A stretch of 64,000 nt of DNA from Zeugodacus cucurbitae (GCF_028554725.1 NC_071667.1:49531501-49595500), one strand, 5' to 3'; shown: positions 10,606 to 25,700, counted from the first letter of the stretch. The notes: a model not told the origin generated them from the letters alone. Translations and numbers: made by a program.

Positions 10606-12375
10606 ATTACTGACTTAGCAAAATATATTTACCATATAAACTCCACCAAATGGACGAAATTTAATACATTGGTCTATAGGTCTAGATAACTAAATTATTA
10701 AACATAATTATTAGTTTAAGGGAGCAGGTATGTTTTTTGTCTTATTCAATAGTTCAATATGGTAAAAATATTTTCCAAAAATATCAAATCAATCCAAGTA
10801 AAATTCTAAAGAATACATATACCCTTTGGAAGTTCTTCAGTTTCAATTTAAAGTGTTAAACACGTTTATCTCAAAACTCAGTTTTAAAATCGGTGGACAC
10901 GAATTCTCGATAAGTTATGAAGCGATTTTGTTAAAATTTTGCACACACAAACGTTATTTAGATAATGGACGAAAGATTTAAGGTATCTGCTATATACGAT
11001 GATAAGTCAATAGATAGTTTGAAAATTATATTAAGATTAGGGGAAGTACTAAATCGGTTATGTAAATTTTTACCACAAGTTCAAAATTGTAACTTTAACA
11101 TTGACTGATATATTAGTTTAAAGTGGTATGGCTGACTCCTGAGTTCCTTATATTCAACTTAGAAAGTTAAAAAGTGATTTAAATCACTTTTTATGAGAGT
11201 TGCCACACTTTGAAGATGCAATTTGTTTTTTTTTCTTGTTATATCTCAACTTCTTCATTAGTCAGCTATGCACAAATATAATCGATTGCCTAGATCCCGT
11301 ACTGGGTATTTTAAAATCGATATACTAAAGTATAATATATTAAAAACAGTGATTATATACACATTAAACACAGCGACTCTCAAACTATCACTGTTACTTT
11401 ATTATGTACGACACTGTACATTGCGATGAAAACTCAATGTATACTTTTAGGCGCAGCAAAAATAAAATTTAACAAATATTTTATTATTCCATATACAAAT
11501 TTTCCATTTATTGTATTTAAGAACAATTAAGTACAAATAAATGTAACCATTCCTTCATATGGAATAGCACAATACTAAAATAATAAATACTTAAACCAAT
11601 ATGCATATTTGTAAATAACGGACATAACCAACATTACAAATAATTAGTGAGAAGATAATAAAGATATAAAAGATGCAAACCATGATCTTCACACGAAGAG
11701 AGTGGAGAGGTTAAAGTAGTAGTTGTGATGTCAAGCTGCTGCAACAGGAGAATTTATAAACTGTTTTCTGAATTTCAAGCCAAGTGCAACGCAGGAACCC
11801 ACGCGATATCCATGAATCCAGCAAGTTGCTTTCAAATATTTCTTGATGCATTTACAGGTTCAAAGGAGGGAAGGTGGTACACTATTACTGATAATAGATC
11901 TCTGTAAAGAATATGGTAAGTTATATTGGTTTGGAAGAAATTATATTGATTATTTGTGGAATAAGTTGTTGTGTATTGCGTGATAAGAAAGTGGGAGCAT
12001 GAACAAAAACCAGTGCGGAAGAGATAGAATTTCATGTGCTACAAAGTACTTGGGCCAGAGAAGTAGTGCAGGAAGGTGAGTTATCTTTAACATTTTTTTT
12101 ATTTATTTCGTTATGCATTAAATTAAAATATTTTTATTGGTGTTTATAGTGTACAAGAGACGTCTTCTTGTGCCAACAGACTTACAACTAGTGACTGGCT
12201 AAATATTTGATTCGTAGTTTTTCTTTTTTCAATAAAAATTGTACATTCACTTAAGTTACTATGCTACCAATTTCAGTGCAAATAAATATTCTTCCTTAGT
12301 AAATAATAATTGGTACGTATGTATACAAATCTAATTCGAAATGCTTTCGCGGAACGGACCCTAGACCCGCTCCAC
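10606..12375. other. Intergenic, no gene recognised
   Basis: AT-rich sequence with short palindromes, for example around 11168-11195 (AAAAAGTGATTTAAATCACT). No supported exon, RNA gene or transposon end was found. The part next to 12375 probably includes the 3' untranslated region of the minus-strand exon. Confidence 0.4.
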
Positions 12376-13442
12376 TTAGAAGGACAACATGCGATTGAAC
12401 ATGAGCGGATCATGTATTTCGTAGTCGTGATGCTTAAAGTAAGGCTTGGTGTGCACCTTCAGCGCTGTAATCGAAGTGCTTGGCACTTGACGACGCACTT
12501 TATAAGGGGACGCGGGCGCAGGTGGAGCATGATAAACCGGGTGCGCAGCTGTGTGCTGAGTGTTGTACGCTGAAGTGTGGTGTGTGGCGTAGCTCTGCGC
12601 AGGCGCCAATGCGTGGGATGACGGTGGTGGCGGTGGCGGTGGGGCTGCTGCACCGATGGCTGAGACTGACGGTGCGGATGGTGGTGGTGGCACATATGTG
12701 GGCTGATACTCAGTATCGACCTTATTTTGCGCTGGATCGAAGTATATGTGTTTCGTCTTCTGCACCGAAGCTGGCAGATACTTGAATTGATTGTTTGATT
12801 TCGGCGCTGACTGTGGCGCTGATTGTGGCGCCGCCTTATAGACGCTCTTCTCCACTGTGTAATGCTTGGTCACATCATTCTGTGTGGAACCACGTCGTTT
12901 GGCCACCTCCAATGCGGCTATAATGGGCGTTAGATCCTTCAGTGCGCTGTTTGTTGCATGATAATTGTTGTACTTGTAACCACCACCTTGCTCAGCATTG
13001 TCACCCGTTGGTGTTGGGCTTGTGGGCCGATAATCATAGCCCTCGTTGGGATGCTTCTGTATGTAAATCTCTTCCGCTGTTTGTTTCTTCGCCATTTGGC
13101 GATAAATATCGGAGGGATTCTCTTGACCATGGCCGCCCGGTCGTTGCGCATATGCTGCGGTTATGGATTCGGTGTGCGACAATGACTCCAGCGGTCCCAA
13201 ATCGTTCGGCAGACCGTAAGTATGCAGATCAACATTTTCATTATTGAAATCGCCACCAGGTCCAGTGTGTGCCGTCGACCCATGATTGTGTGTGTCCAAG
13301 ACGACTGTTTTTGAGGCAGTGTATTCCGTTTTACCATTCGGTAGAAGACTGAGTATTTCCTGTAGCTGTGCGGCAGCTTTACGTGCATCCACATCGCTAA
13401 GTTTCTGGTGACGTCCGTAAATGTTGAAATCATCATTATGTC
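12376..13442 (-). CDS. 3' exon of a Pro/His-rich protein of unknown function (partial)
   Basis: Minus-strand terminal exon running from an acceptor (TCTACAG, exon from 13442) to a stop at 12376-12378, about 354 codons. It enters two bases into a codon, so an upstream exon ending in phase 1 is required. The open frame starts HNDDFNIYGRHQKLSD and has a short helical stretch DARKAAAQLQEILSLLP. Then come polar and Tyr-rich segments, a QSAPQSAPKS repeat, a Pro-rich block with PPPPPPPSS, and a His/Lys/Tyr-rich end finishing MFNRMLSF. There are no membrane segments or recognised domains. Composition resembles fly extracellular matrix or cuticle-associated proteins, which is inference only. No dedicated first exon was found; the 21660 donor upstream has the required phase (see findings). 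Confidence 0.7.
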
Positions 13443-16400
13443 CTGTAGATCGATGTGATTGTGTGTGTGTGTCACGTAGGAGATGAACGTGTGTACATGG
13501 AGCGTGTGGTTGTGATGTTGTCGTATGTTGTTTGTGTAATGATATGGAAAACGAAAATTATTAAATTGAAATTCAAGTGAATGTTTGCGAGCATGAATTT
13601 GTTGTGCAAATGATTTTATGTATATGAGTGCCTGTTTATGTGTATGTACAATGGATTTAAATGGTTGGATACATGAATTGTTGGAAAGTTTGTACACGTC
13701 GATCGAGTTTAGTATTTTATGATGATCAGTGGTGAGTTTGTACATGTGTTAGTGTGTGTGCATTGCTCAAACGAGGTGGTCGCACAACTTTTAGATTATA
13801 CACATTATGAACTTTTTGTACAAGTTTGTTGCGAAGGTATGGACAATTAAACACATTTTTTACAAAACACAAAACATTTCTTATACATATATACACATTT
13901 TCACATGAAATATTTGTATTAGTTTTTAGTGGACTTGACGTTTTCAATTATTTTTCTATACAAGGAAGTATTTGTATAATATTATATTATATTATATAAG
14001 TTCATATACATATAGAGATATCTTTAAGTTAAGAAAATAATATATTTATAAATATACATATATATTACATTATAACGGGATATAAATTGCTATACACTAT
14101 AAAAACTTAAAATTTTAATATACTATATATATATATATATATACATATATTACTTTTCAAACTCAATTTTTGATACAGCCTTTTGAGATGACTGGCGAAT
14201 ATGGGGGCTGGGTCATCGTTCTAGTATGGTTTTTGGTGAATAATAAATGAGCAAGCAACGACTTTTGTACTTTTAACTAACGAAAATTGCCAAGCTTATA
14301 AAATCACGTCTAATCTTCTTTGATGGCAGTTAAAAAAATTAAAAAAAAAAAAAATATTCCGAGTTTTCTACATAAATCTGCCAGGGTTATTCCTGAAGAT
14401 ATTTTGAATTATTACCGATATCCAAGTCTTCCAATTAGTGTTCTTTAGGACTGGATTATAACTGTAATAACCGCAGAAAAATAAATCTTTTGGAAAGATT
14501 AATTATAACACCATTCACCAAACACCATTGGAAACTTATTTAAATTATGATTTTTTTATAATTATATATAGGGCTATCTCCCTCAATTAAAAAAAACTAA
14601 TTTTTCCGCCTCAATACCCATTCTAAACTAAAGCATAAATAAAATGTCTTTGAAAAACATCAGTGCAGGTCAGCATGTATTGATTGACAACAAAAACGGT
14701 TTTAGAAAAATTTTTCGTATTTGGTGTGCGTTGTCTGTATGAAAATACATGAATAGTTCGACAACACCTCTTCAGACAAGTCAAGACACAGGCATTTTTG
14801 TCTCGTATGAATCGGTGTGGGTTGTCACATGTGAGTGTATGGGCTGTTGTCTTATAAGACAAGAAAAGACGCCTTGACTAATCCGGTGTGGGTTCAGTCT
14901 TAAAGTTATTTCAGGTCTAAGCCGATCTGTAGTGTAATTGTCTAAAGACTTCACCGTTATCACAGATATTCAAAGTTTACAAAAAAAAATTATTGTTATA
15001 ACTAAAATATGAATAGAGAAAAATATATACAATAGAAATAACTTTACATAAAACTTAGTATAACTGTATAAATAGACACACAATTTTTATACAAATTATG
15101 AATACAGTTGTATCTACTTAAATATATATTAATCGCGTATATAAATATTCACAAAAAAAAAAATATTTTTATGATGTTAAGTTTTTGGTATGGTATTATG
15201 TACTATCACCAGAAAAACATTCAGAAGAAGACATACATTATACGTATTACATACCTTTTATATAAAGAAAAATATAGAAGGTTTAAATAATGAAGAAGAC
15301 AAAGGAATAGTAATAGTTTGCTTATATAGGTTATGTTTTGTATATGATATATTTACTATATGCAACATTTAAGAGGGAAATATGCTTATATACATAGTAC
15401 ATAATAATTGCATTGAGTTATTTGAATTTATTCTAACAGATATGTATGAACTTAAAATAAAATGCAACTGTGTTTAGAAAATCTAATGCTTGGATCATAT
15501 ATATGTTGCTAAACTTTTGGTTAATTTAACTATTTTGTTTTTTGAGAACCTGTCAATTGGTTTTGCGGAGGCAATTTCTTGTATTGTATAGGATATAATA
15601 TAGAATGAAATGAAAAAAAAACTAATAAAAAAATATATTTTTTAAACTCTTTAAAACACAATATTTAGTAATTAACTAATTTTACTACGAAAAGTAAATA
15701 TTTGAAAAATCGATAATGTAATATTTAAGGCAATTCGATGAAAAATATTTAAACGCTTCCCATATGACGATCGGATATCATTTTCATTGGAATATTGCGC
15801 TCATATTTTTATAATTTCTTAACAGTTCGCTCGGCACGTGTATATTTTATTTGGAAATCAATAATTATAAATTGCACTGTTATTTGTTTTTGACGAGCAT
15901 AAAGTGGGTGCGATGAGTAAATACCAATAAAGCAATTCAATTAGCACTCAACAAACAGTTGCACTTGTCGACACAAATTTTTCATTAAAATATGTATGAG
16001 GATGTATAAAGGTACCGTACGCTAGTAAAATATTTACATTCACTGCTTTTAAAATTATATGACCGCAACGATTGGTTATTGAAGTTGTTGAACGCAGCCG
16101 AAAATCACTTCCTTCCACGTGGAAGTGCCAGGTTGCATACCCATAAACCGCATTTAATATTAACTTTGAAGCGCGCCATGCAATTTGCATACACTTTTAT
16201 TATTATACTTGTACATATGGAAGTATGATTGCACATGGTTGACAAGTTAAAGCCACATATGGTATATAAAAAGTACGAGGAAGCATGTGTGCAGCAACCG
16301 ACGCATATTATATTACTTGCACCGGGGCGTATGATTAACATTTGCATGCGCGCATATAATCACAAGCTTATTGGAGTGTGTTGCTTGCGTATGGGGAAAA

Positions 16401-16713
16401 TACAAATAAATGCAAAAATATAAATAAAATAAATAAAAATAATAAAATAATAACGAGTTAATAGTTTGATATTTGGTTATGAAAATTTCCGCTTTGTCGG
16501 AAAACCCATTGCCCTCGCAGCTAAGCAAATACCAACACCAGCATACGTGTATACATACATATGTATGTACAATACAATAAGCTTTGAGTGCAAGATTTAC
16601 AAGTTTGCCGACAAGCACCGGTTATTATATGCATTAAGCCATGCAAAAGCCGGCAAATCTTGTTTGCTTCTCTTTACTTTTTAAAATATATTGATTTTTT
16701 GTTGTTTTCACTA
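13443..16713. other. Non-coding, low-complexity sequence
   Basis: Very AT-rich stretch with GT/CA-rich tracts near 13450-13770, a TA run at about 14118-14152 and long A runs. A block at about 14640-14940 has repeated GTGTGGGTT and GACAAG words that may be an old repeat. I could not identify coding exons or transposon termini. Confidence 0.4.
14118..14152. repeat. TA microsatellite
   Basis: Run of alternating T and A, interrupted once by C near its right end. Of no evident function. Confidence 0.8.
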
Positions 16714-19700
16714 CTACGCACCATCATTGGAATAGCCGCTTGGCAGGTAATTGCTGGCGGGCGCTTCAAATGCCGCATGTCCACTGCTGAATGGCGCTCC
16801 GCCGCCATTGTAACCGCCCGTCGCTGGTGGCAAGTATTGATGCGTTGCTGAGCTGTAGGTTGGTGGCTTCGAAGGTGGGCCATAGTTACTATGACCGGGT
16901 GGAATTTCATAGGTAGTAATGGCTGCAAATGTAATAAAATTAGCAATATTAGAAAAATAAATATATTAATAATAAACTTGTCAGTAAATATAATAACTGT
17001 AAGAATATGTATTGAAGGGAGAGAGAGAGAGAGATGCTATAATAATCATATACTTTTGTCTAGTTAACGGATAGTGCATTTATTATGTAAATTAAATGTA
17101 GTAGTATTGACTTCCACATGAAATAGGCGTTTTATAGATACATAGATATGCGTGTATATAGTTTACTAATAATTAATAGCGTACTAACTTTTAGTTATGC
17201 TTTTTGCCAATTGTTGCACCATTGTGATTTTAATGCGTGCGCAGACAACAGTTAAAAAGGTTAAAAAGTGTGTAACATTTTTTAGCAACTCTTTGACACT
17301 GCTGCGTTATATGTAGTCACATGTGTTAAATGTTTTTAATACTAGGCGCCTGAGGTACTAGACAATTACAACTTATGTCAATTTTAAGTACTTTAACATC
17401 CGTTAGTTTATTGGTATAATTTCAGCTACTTTTATATACAGTTTCTTATCGCAGATAAATTAATTAATTGCTGGTTATTACCTCTTTTAAGTTTCCATGT
17501 ATTTGGTAGTTTTAAATTAGTTAGTTTTTGTCACATTCGGTTTAATTATTTATTACGTAACTATGAGCATATATACTTTGGATATGAAGTAAATTTTAGG
17601 CAAGAAGTTCAACGAACGGACACATACAATTACGAAAAATATTACTATACCAGAGTTCGGGAATCGAATATGACACAATCTAGATATGGGTTTTATTTTA
17701 AATCTACTTTGAAACTTTTAATAATATACTAAGTTCCCTCTAATCTATACATTGCTTCATTTAATCTCAGTTTAAATTTTACTAATCGATTATAGTTTAC
17801 AAGTTCTTTATATGGAATAACAACTAAAAAACTTAATTTCATATCATCCAAATTAATGAAATTATTATATGACACAATTTAAACAATAATAACGAAAATC
17901 GATATACGAGAATTAGTATATTAAGGCCGATACATTACTTAATATTACTTAATTTAACCCTTTCATACCCAATGTTGACTATAGGCAACATTGTGTTTAC
18001 CGGCTTCTAATTTTCGTTATTTAAATATTTTTGACCAGTGGTTTTCCAATTATGTAGATTTATGTGTTGTGCAAGATTGAAGATACTTTTTCTGATATGA
18101 GCTGTGCACGTGTTTATTCAGTAAGAGTTCTCCGTAGAGAGAAATTGGCAAAAATCGTTTCGCGAAAAAAGTTATACAAAAAGTGTTCAAATACATAAAA
18201 ATAATTGTTTTATTTTAAAACAAAGTGAACTATATAAATAAGTAAAGATAAGAGAGTTATTTAAAAAAAAAAAATTCATGAGAAAAGTGTTTAGTTTATT
18301 TATAATAACTTAATGTGTGCTTATAAGCAACATCCTGTAACTAATGAACCAGGATACATAGGACTTTGAAATTTTTATCACTTCATATTTGAGTTAAGAC
18401 TAATATATATCTGTGCTAAAAAAGTGTTAGCTCCGCCTATTTTAATTCGGGCATTAGAGGGTTAATAAAGCTACGAAGTTAACGTGCAGAATCGAAATAT
18501 TCGTCTTAGAATTTCGAAACGCCATTAGTAATTATAATATGTAAGTTACCAAAAAAGTAAAAATATGGTCATAATCAACATTTTCTTTTTTTCCTATGTA
18601 AAACATTTTTCGATGAAGCTCAAATGACAGATGATATAAAGGGTCAAAGTTGGATCTTCGGAAAAAAATATTTAGATATATTTTGAAAAATTAGTATGTA
18701 ATCATTTGTTTATATGCATATTTCTTGTCAATGAAATATATTTTTGTTTTATTTAAGTGTTTTCCCAAAATATTTTTAATGAAATTATCTAAATACGCAT
18801 ACCAGGAGGAAAGTCGCCCAGCTACATTCACAATAGACTCTTAAAATAATTCGAATAATCTAAAAACATTGCGACTATTCGAATAGTCGTTCAACTGCGA
18901 TTATTCGAATAGTTGCTCTGCTGAGTGTATTTGAATAAATTAAAATTTTTTGGAAGCCAAGCAGCCTTTGATATTTGTTTGTTTTTAATTTTTGAATAAA
19001 AATGAGAAAACTAATGTCGAATAGTCGACAACGAGCTATTAACCGGATAGTCGTAAATGAGCGGTTAATCGAATGCTCAACGACTTACGACTATCCGGAT
19101 ACTGCAAACCGAATATTATTATTCGAATAATGGCCCATTCAGTTAATTCGGTTAGTCGATTAGTCATAGAGCTCAATTCACAATCATACAAATTTTCAAA
19201 AATTGGTCTAATATTTTTCGAAATTTTTTTATTATTGTTTTTACATCAAACCTCTTATAGCCTTATATCTGTCATATAAGTTTTCTATTATACACCATTA
19301 AAATGATAGGAAAATGTAGTTTATATTAATATTTTTTAGTAACTACGTTATATAATTAATCTTAAAAACTTTCAATAAGCATATTTTCGAACTTCGACAG
19401 TAAATATTTCAATTTTGGATGCGATTCGATTTGGAAAAACTTTTTTACTTATGACTTAATTTCCTAAAATTAGTTTTGTTCAATACCCAGCCCAGTGTTA
19501 CACAGTGTTTTTAACACAGGTTTACACTATTATCAAAATAATAAGCATTCACTAAAAAACACCCTTTATAGTATATAGTTGTATTAAATAAACACAATGA
19601 GTGCATATAAGACTGGTTCAATAAGTATAATAATATAAAATAAACAAACATACATACATTCAAGTGAAGCTAATAAAAGCGTATTAAAAGTAGTTCGACT

Positions 19701-22700
19701 TCGCGTCTGACATTCCTACACCTCTAATCTCACGGCAAACCATTTATTTTGTGGAGGTGATGAAATGTGGAAAATTTAATTATGCACAAAAAAATCTAAA
19801 AAATTTATATAGAAATACATTTAAGATCATTATATAGCATGCATGTGCTTGAAATCCTTAAGATGCGTAACCACAATTGGGCACAGATAGCTGATCTGCC
19901 ATGTAGAGATGGTATTTGACCATAAGGCTATGACTTGCAAACCAATTAGGAAACTTGTTGCTCTGGTTACGAGTGTAAACAAATTTTATATAGTTTTATT
20001 TTTTGTTGTTGTTATGTGTTAACCACTTAATATCATATGCAGTCGAACACGCATACCATCTGGGCAACCGCAAGCGATCCACATGAAAATGAAAGTTGCC
20101 GCTGTGGTGCAAAGAATTACAAAACAAAAACAACGACAGTTGCCCAATACCTCAGTGGCGACCACTGAAGTTGATGACGAAGAGCGACAAAAGTAACAAT
20201 AACAATAAATGTCATCTCTTTGCGCAGTCGACCGAGCGAACGGACTCGCTTGTCATTTATTGGTTTGTCCAACGCGGCCCTGTTGCGAACGCGTTCGATG
20301 TCAGCGCTCTTTTGGGTCAATGTACGACTCTAAGTGTTTGCAGTTTGTTTGGATGTGGTTCGTTCAAAAATTATTGCCAATACACATACATATATGCTGG
20401 TTGGGTCTAGATAATCGACGATCTTTGGCTTCAGTGGAATGACATATTTTTACTGATACTCGAAAATAAGATCGCAGTTTCCATGGACGACTACTGATAA
20501 AATCAAAAACTATTCCGATTCTTAAAGGAAAGTATAAATTCTTCTTAGCAAGAAACCGTTAAAGCAGTTTTGGTGTAGAGGTATAAAATAATAACGGGTT
20601 TAAAAGTAAGTGAAAATATTGTTGAATTCTTCCTTTTTTAGAAATAGTTATTCAAATAAATTCATAAAGTATGGGAAGATTTCGAACCAAACGATGTTGC
20701 CAACTGTATAAATACTTTAAGTTATCAACTTAGCTAGATTTCCGAAGACATTATGTAAATGATATACTGTTGAGAAAACAAAGCTATATAGACTCGTGCT
20801 CGATAATGCCTCTGAAAACCATGGGCGTTAGATATGTCTTTTATACATACAGCCAAGTTAACTTTATAACGTTTCAGTTAGGTGTAAGACGTCACGTGTC
20901 TTGAGTAATGCGTTGCATTTTGTTAGAAAAATATACTTAAATACTATTTTATTAGGTTTGGCTGATGTAGCTGTTCCACCGCAAAATATTGTAAAAAGAA
21001 GAAACAAACATAAATGTCGTAATAACAAAAGATATTTGTAAATTTTTTGAACGCAGCCATGCAGAGGCATATCAGTCACAGAAATAATAGCAGACAATGC
21101 TTTTTAGATCGTTTATTGTGGGCGGTCAGACGGAATATCTGCTGAAAGGTACATATCGCCAAAGCAAGTGTGGTCGGCGTTGATAGCTCTGTTGCAAGCG
21201 TTGCCCTTATCGTTGTTGTACTCGATATTTTTTTGGTTTAGTAACTTTACTTCGTTCGTGTTGGAACTGTTGATTTATTGGCTAAATTTGTCGATTGTCT
21301 GTGTCTGTTATGGTTTTTTATTAATTGTCTTCATTGCTTTTTGTATTTTGACAAAAGTTAAATTTTTCGTTAAATGTGATACAAGTTTGTTCGGGTTTTC
21401 CAAACTTCTATTTTATTCATAAACAAGTTGGGATATGTATGGCTTGCTAAGGAAGTAAACATAATCTCCTCAGTTGTAACTCTCTAAAGCTCTTCATACA
21501 GAATTTTTTCAGTGGGTTTTGGTTTGAGAGTGGACGTAGGAGGAATTATTTCACCACAATATTTGTTGTGTTTCACTTTTTAAAGTTTAGAAAAAATATT
21601 TCCACAAATCCCTCCAAATAAATTTTATTTTGTTAAATTAAATAAATATTTTTACTCACTTTCCGTGTGCACCACGGGTGGTCCGGGATGCTTATTGCCG
21701 CCACCGCCGCTGCTACCGCCTGACGAAGCACCCGAGAAGGAGCTGAATTTGGCGAAGGGATGCACCGGAGCGCCACCACCATAACCATGCGAATTTATTT
21801 GCGCCGAATTGATGATTGCCTTGCCAACATCGGTCACCTTATCGCCAGAGGAAGCAACCAAATTGCCACTAGCGCTCAATGCATAACCGCTGCCCTTAAT
21901 CAGTTGACCCTTGATCGCTGTCACACCACCAGTGATCGCTTTCACTGCCTGAAAGATGGTGTTGAGCACAGACTTCTTAAATGTCCACGGATTGTAATCG
22001 ACCGAGTTGCCCTAGAAATTGCATTACACAGCAAGAGAAAAGAGATGCAGAAATTTTAATTAGAAAAAAATTATGAACGAAGTCACTGGGTGTTTAGGTA
22101 AATACATGAGCCGACTCGTATGACTTGTAGCCATCGCCACCACCGCCGCCGCCACCACTACTGCCGCCCGAACTGCCTGAGGCTATAGACGCGGACGCTT
22201 GGCCAATGCTGGAGAGCAGACCAGACTTCAGATGCGCGACATAATCGAAACTGCCAGAGCGTTTGGTTATTTGTGAATCGCCACCGGATGCCGCATGATC
22301 GCTATCAGGCAGCTCGACATCCTCCAATGAGATGGACTTGTCTTCGCTCTCAGCCGGATAGCTGTGCGCCAGTAAAGGGAGAGTGAGCAGCAAAATGTAG
22401 AACAACTGGAAAGAGTGAAAGAGTTAAATTAGCAAGTTGAGTATGATTTGTTTGAATTGAATTTCTCTATTAATTTATTACACGAAAAATATATATAATT
22501 GCACTCAGTCTGATGTATGAGCACAGTTAAATGAATAAAATCTTTAATGAAGCTATTTGAAATGAGTATTTTGTGACCATTTCAAATTTTTAAGTAATAG
22601 CGCCGCGCATGCGCAACATTTCTTACGTAGCTTGTCGCAGTTTGTGCTTTGTGTATACATACATACTGAACATTACATCATTCAAGCCTAAGTGCGGTAA

Positions 22701-25700
22701 GCATGAGGCACATATTATAGATACATATTTTATGCACTGAGGCATTTTAAAATTGTCAACGACTGCATTTACAAGCATTCCACTGCTGTCATGAGTGCGG
22801 TCGATGCCACCACACTGCTGGTGCCAACGTTGTACGTTCAAAGCATTTGTGTAGAAAAATAAAGCAATAAAACTATAAGTATATGGTAAGTAAGTATATG
22901 GTAATAAAAGTTATTTGAGGTACATATTAGAAATGTTAATTATTAAATGCATCAATTAATATGCAGATCTACAGGTATATTACTTTAGTGCCGCCATAAA
23001 TGCGTAAAGTGAAATGTCGTAACAAGTCTTTAAAATTGTTGATTGGTAGTTACAGTTGAGTACTTTCATGCATATTATATGTATCTTTTATCGGATTGTT
23101 ACAATATATTATTGCATTATATCTATTTATAGCTTGACACCAATTACACGCTCGATTTAAGACCCGAGACCCGCATTCGTTCCTAAGCAGACGAAATTTT
23201 ACAGGTTTTTATGTAAACATATTTTATATTAGTAATACAATATGTTTATATAAGATCGAATTATTAATAGATAACAGAGTTAATTTCCATATAATAAAGT
23301 TATGATTCTAACCTATAATTGGATACTTCCGCAAAAGTTAGGTTCTCCCAACCTCTATAATATTTTACAATATAATTTTAAGAGAGATCAACATAAACAA
23401 AATGGCTTAAGCCTTAAGGTACTATACCTTAGTTAGTATGCTTTCGAAGTTTCACGACATTATAGTTAAGCGTTCTCACAATCTTTTTATTTACAAGTGA
23501 TTCGCTGAAAAAACATTTGAAGCTGGTATCGAAATGTTAGAGGTCCGTTACAAATGCATTATTCTAGATGGAGGGTTTGTCAAGGAATAAAGTATTTGAA
23601 ATTCTTAATATTAACACAATTCAATGTTCGGCCTGAGAAGTTCTAATAAGCATTTTAATATATGTATTCATCTCTCAGAATTACCATGATAATAGCGACA
23701 GTTGAGACATATGTATGTATATTTTCCTCGAAAGTCGCCGTCAGCTGCTATCACTTAGATCGTTCCATAATTCTAAAAAAAACAACAACTCTGCGATGTG
23801 TCGTATGCCATTAGAAAAGTTAGTACCAAATTCAAGATATATTTCTATTGGTTACATCTAGACGAATCTACCCATATTATAAATATTTCCTTAAAATAAA
23901 TTAATTAATACAAATCAATAATACAAAGAAAGACGAGAAACAGCATTTTTAATTACACACAATGGAGCCAAGCAGTGCTTCAGATTCATGAAAATGTTAA
24001 ATATCTTTGGACTCCATCCGCATCTATCATATTATTAAATGATATATTGTTTTCAGATCACATGTTCGCTGTGAATGAAAAATAAGTAATCACATAAGGC
24101 ATATTATGAAGTTAAAGACACATCGTTCTGTAAATATGGTATTAAATAACGGCGAAGAAACACCAACTTGGAGCGATCATTTATTCGATTAATTCTCTTA
24201 TTGTAACCGACGAAGTTCAAAAAGGATGTAAATTTATGATTTAAAAATAAAATAAAATACATAAAAATGTACGTTCTGATGTTGTCTCATTCGGACTTTA
24301 TATAGAAATTTTATTGACACATATGAGTATTTGATGAATATTATAGAAGAAAATAAAACCGTTTCCACCAGCAATGTTTTGTTCCACTGTTAAATTAGAA
24401 ACATATCGTCTAAGGAGTCATTTCAACTGTGAGCACTTATTAAAAGTACCTAGAGCTATTTCTATTCGCCTTCAAGTACGCCATTAGTAGCTTCAGTTGT
24501 CGGAACCAACTCTTTGAAGGCGTTCAACAATTCGTATAAATATAAACTTATTTCTGTCAAATATACAAAACTGCTAAACATAAAAATGCTAATGAGAAGC
24601 ATAAACTATAAATGAGTAAGTACCCACACAACTCCTCGTATAGCCAAGCAAAATTGACAAAAAATGTGACAGCATGTACGAGCATATAATTTTTTTTACG
24701 GAAATACGGAATTGCAGCACAAGTGTGTCAAATGCCTCTCTGGCTCACCGGCGAAGTAACTGCTTGTTAACTCATAAAAAGAAGAGCCTACGCAGATCGG
24801 TGAGCGCAGTAACCGACAGTCAATGTTGGATTGTGGTTAGCATGTGCTTTCTGAAGGCATTCACGCTCGTGCTCGTTGTTGTTGTGTGTTAATAAAATAC
24901 GAAAATATTGCAACATCGACGGCTAACACACCCGAAATAAATAAATAAGTGAAAGTGACATGACAAACAGACAGCGCGAACGCAAATACTTTACTGTATG
25001 TTGGTAAGCCCAAGCAATGGAATGGATGAGTAGTCGGTCGCTCTTAGCGGACAAGTGCGGGCTTGTATATATTTATGTGTGTTAGTAACCAGCATGCAGT
25101 TAAAGGCAGATTACTATTTAATTTTTGCATTCGCTTTATTTGTTTTTGTGTTATGAGCTGGAATATTTAAATAATCAATAAACTTATATTTCTTTTAGTT
25201 TACACTGTGCTGAAGGGCGTGAGTGAGTGAGCGGCTCTGAATATCATAGGTTGAATATCTCAAACTCATTTAAATAATTATAATACCTGTACTACTTTAG
25301 ACGAGTTGATGCATTATTCAAATGGCTCTAGTTTATTTGTTATCGAAATGCATTGAATATGATAACGTATTTAATTACATGTTTCTAATTATGTCATGGT
25401 TTGAGAGACGATTGTTTTTTGTGTAGTCCGCTTTTATTGACAACTAAATTGACCTTGCAACAATTTTAACCGCTTTAACTCTTACAAACTGTAGGTAATT
25501 GTGTTCCCATATACATATAATTAAAAGTCTGAGGTACATATGTATATGTATAATAATTTTATTTAAAATTATATTTTTTCAGTTTCTTTAAATTTAATTA
25601 GTTCCCTGAATGTGTCGTGAAAATTACTTTTGAAAGACATGTAATTAATTTGCTTTCCATCAAAGTGTAATTTTTATTTAAACTTTGGTGAAAAATACCC

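Noticed and set aside
12459..13745. Other-frame and plus-strand open frames across the Pro/His-rich exon
   Set aside because: Low-complexity composition of the real exon keeps alternative frames open; they lack acceptors and continue into non-coding DNA.
17188..17226. Minus-strand ATG with QQLAKSITK and a GTTAGT donor in the right phase for the 16922 exon
   Set aside because: The donor is weak. The exon ending at 21660 fits the same acceptor and brings a signal peptide and compatible composition.
20864..21097. Minus-strand frame with a hydrophobic LLLLRHLCLFLLFTIF stretch resembling a signal peptide
   Set aside because: No donor of the phase needed to join the 13442 or 16922 exon, and no family resemblance.
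21168..21422. Plus-strand hydrophobic open frame
   Set aside because: T-rich sequence gives Leu/Phe/Val codons by chance; no splice context, domain or neighbour support.
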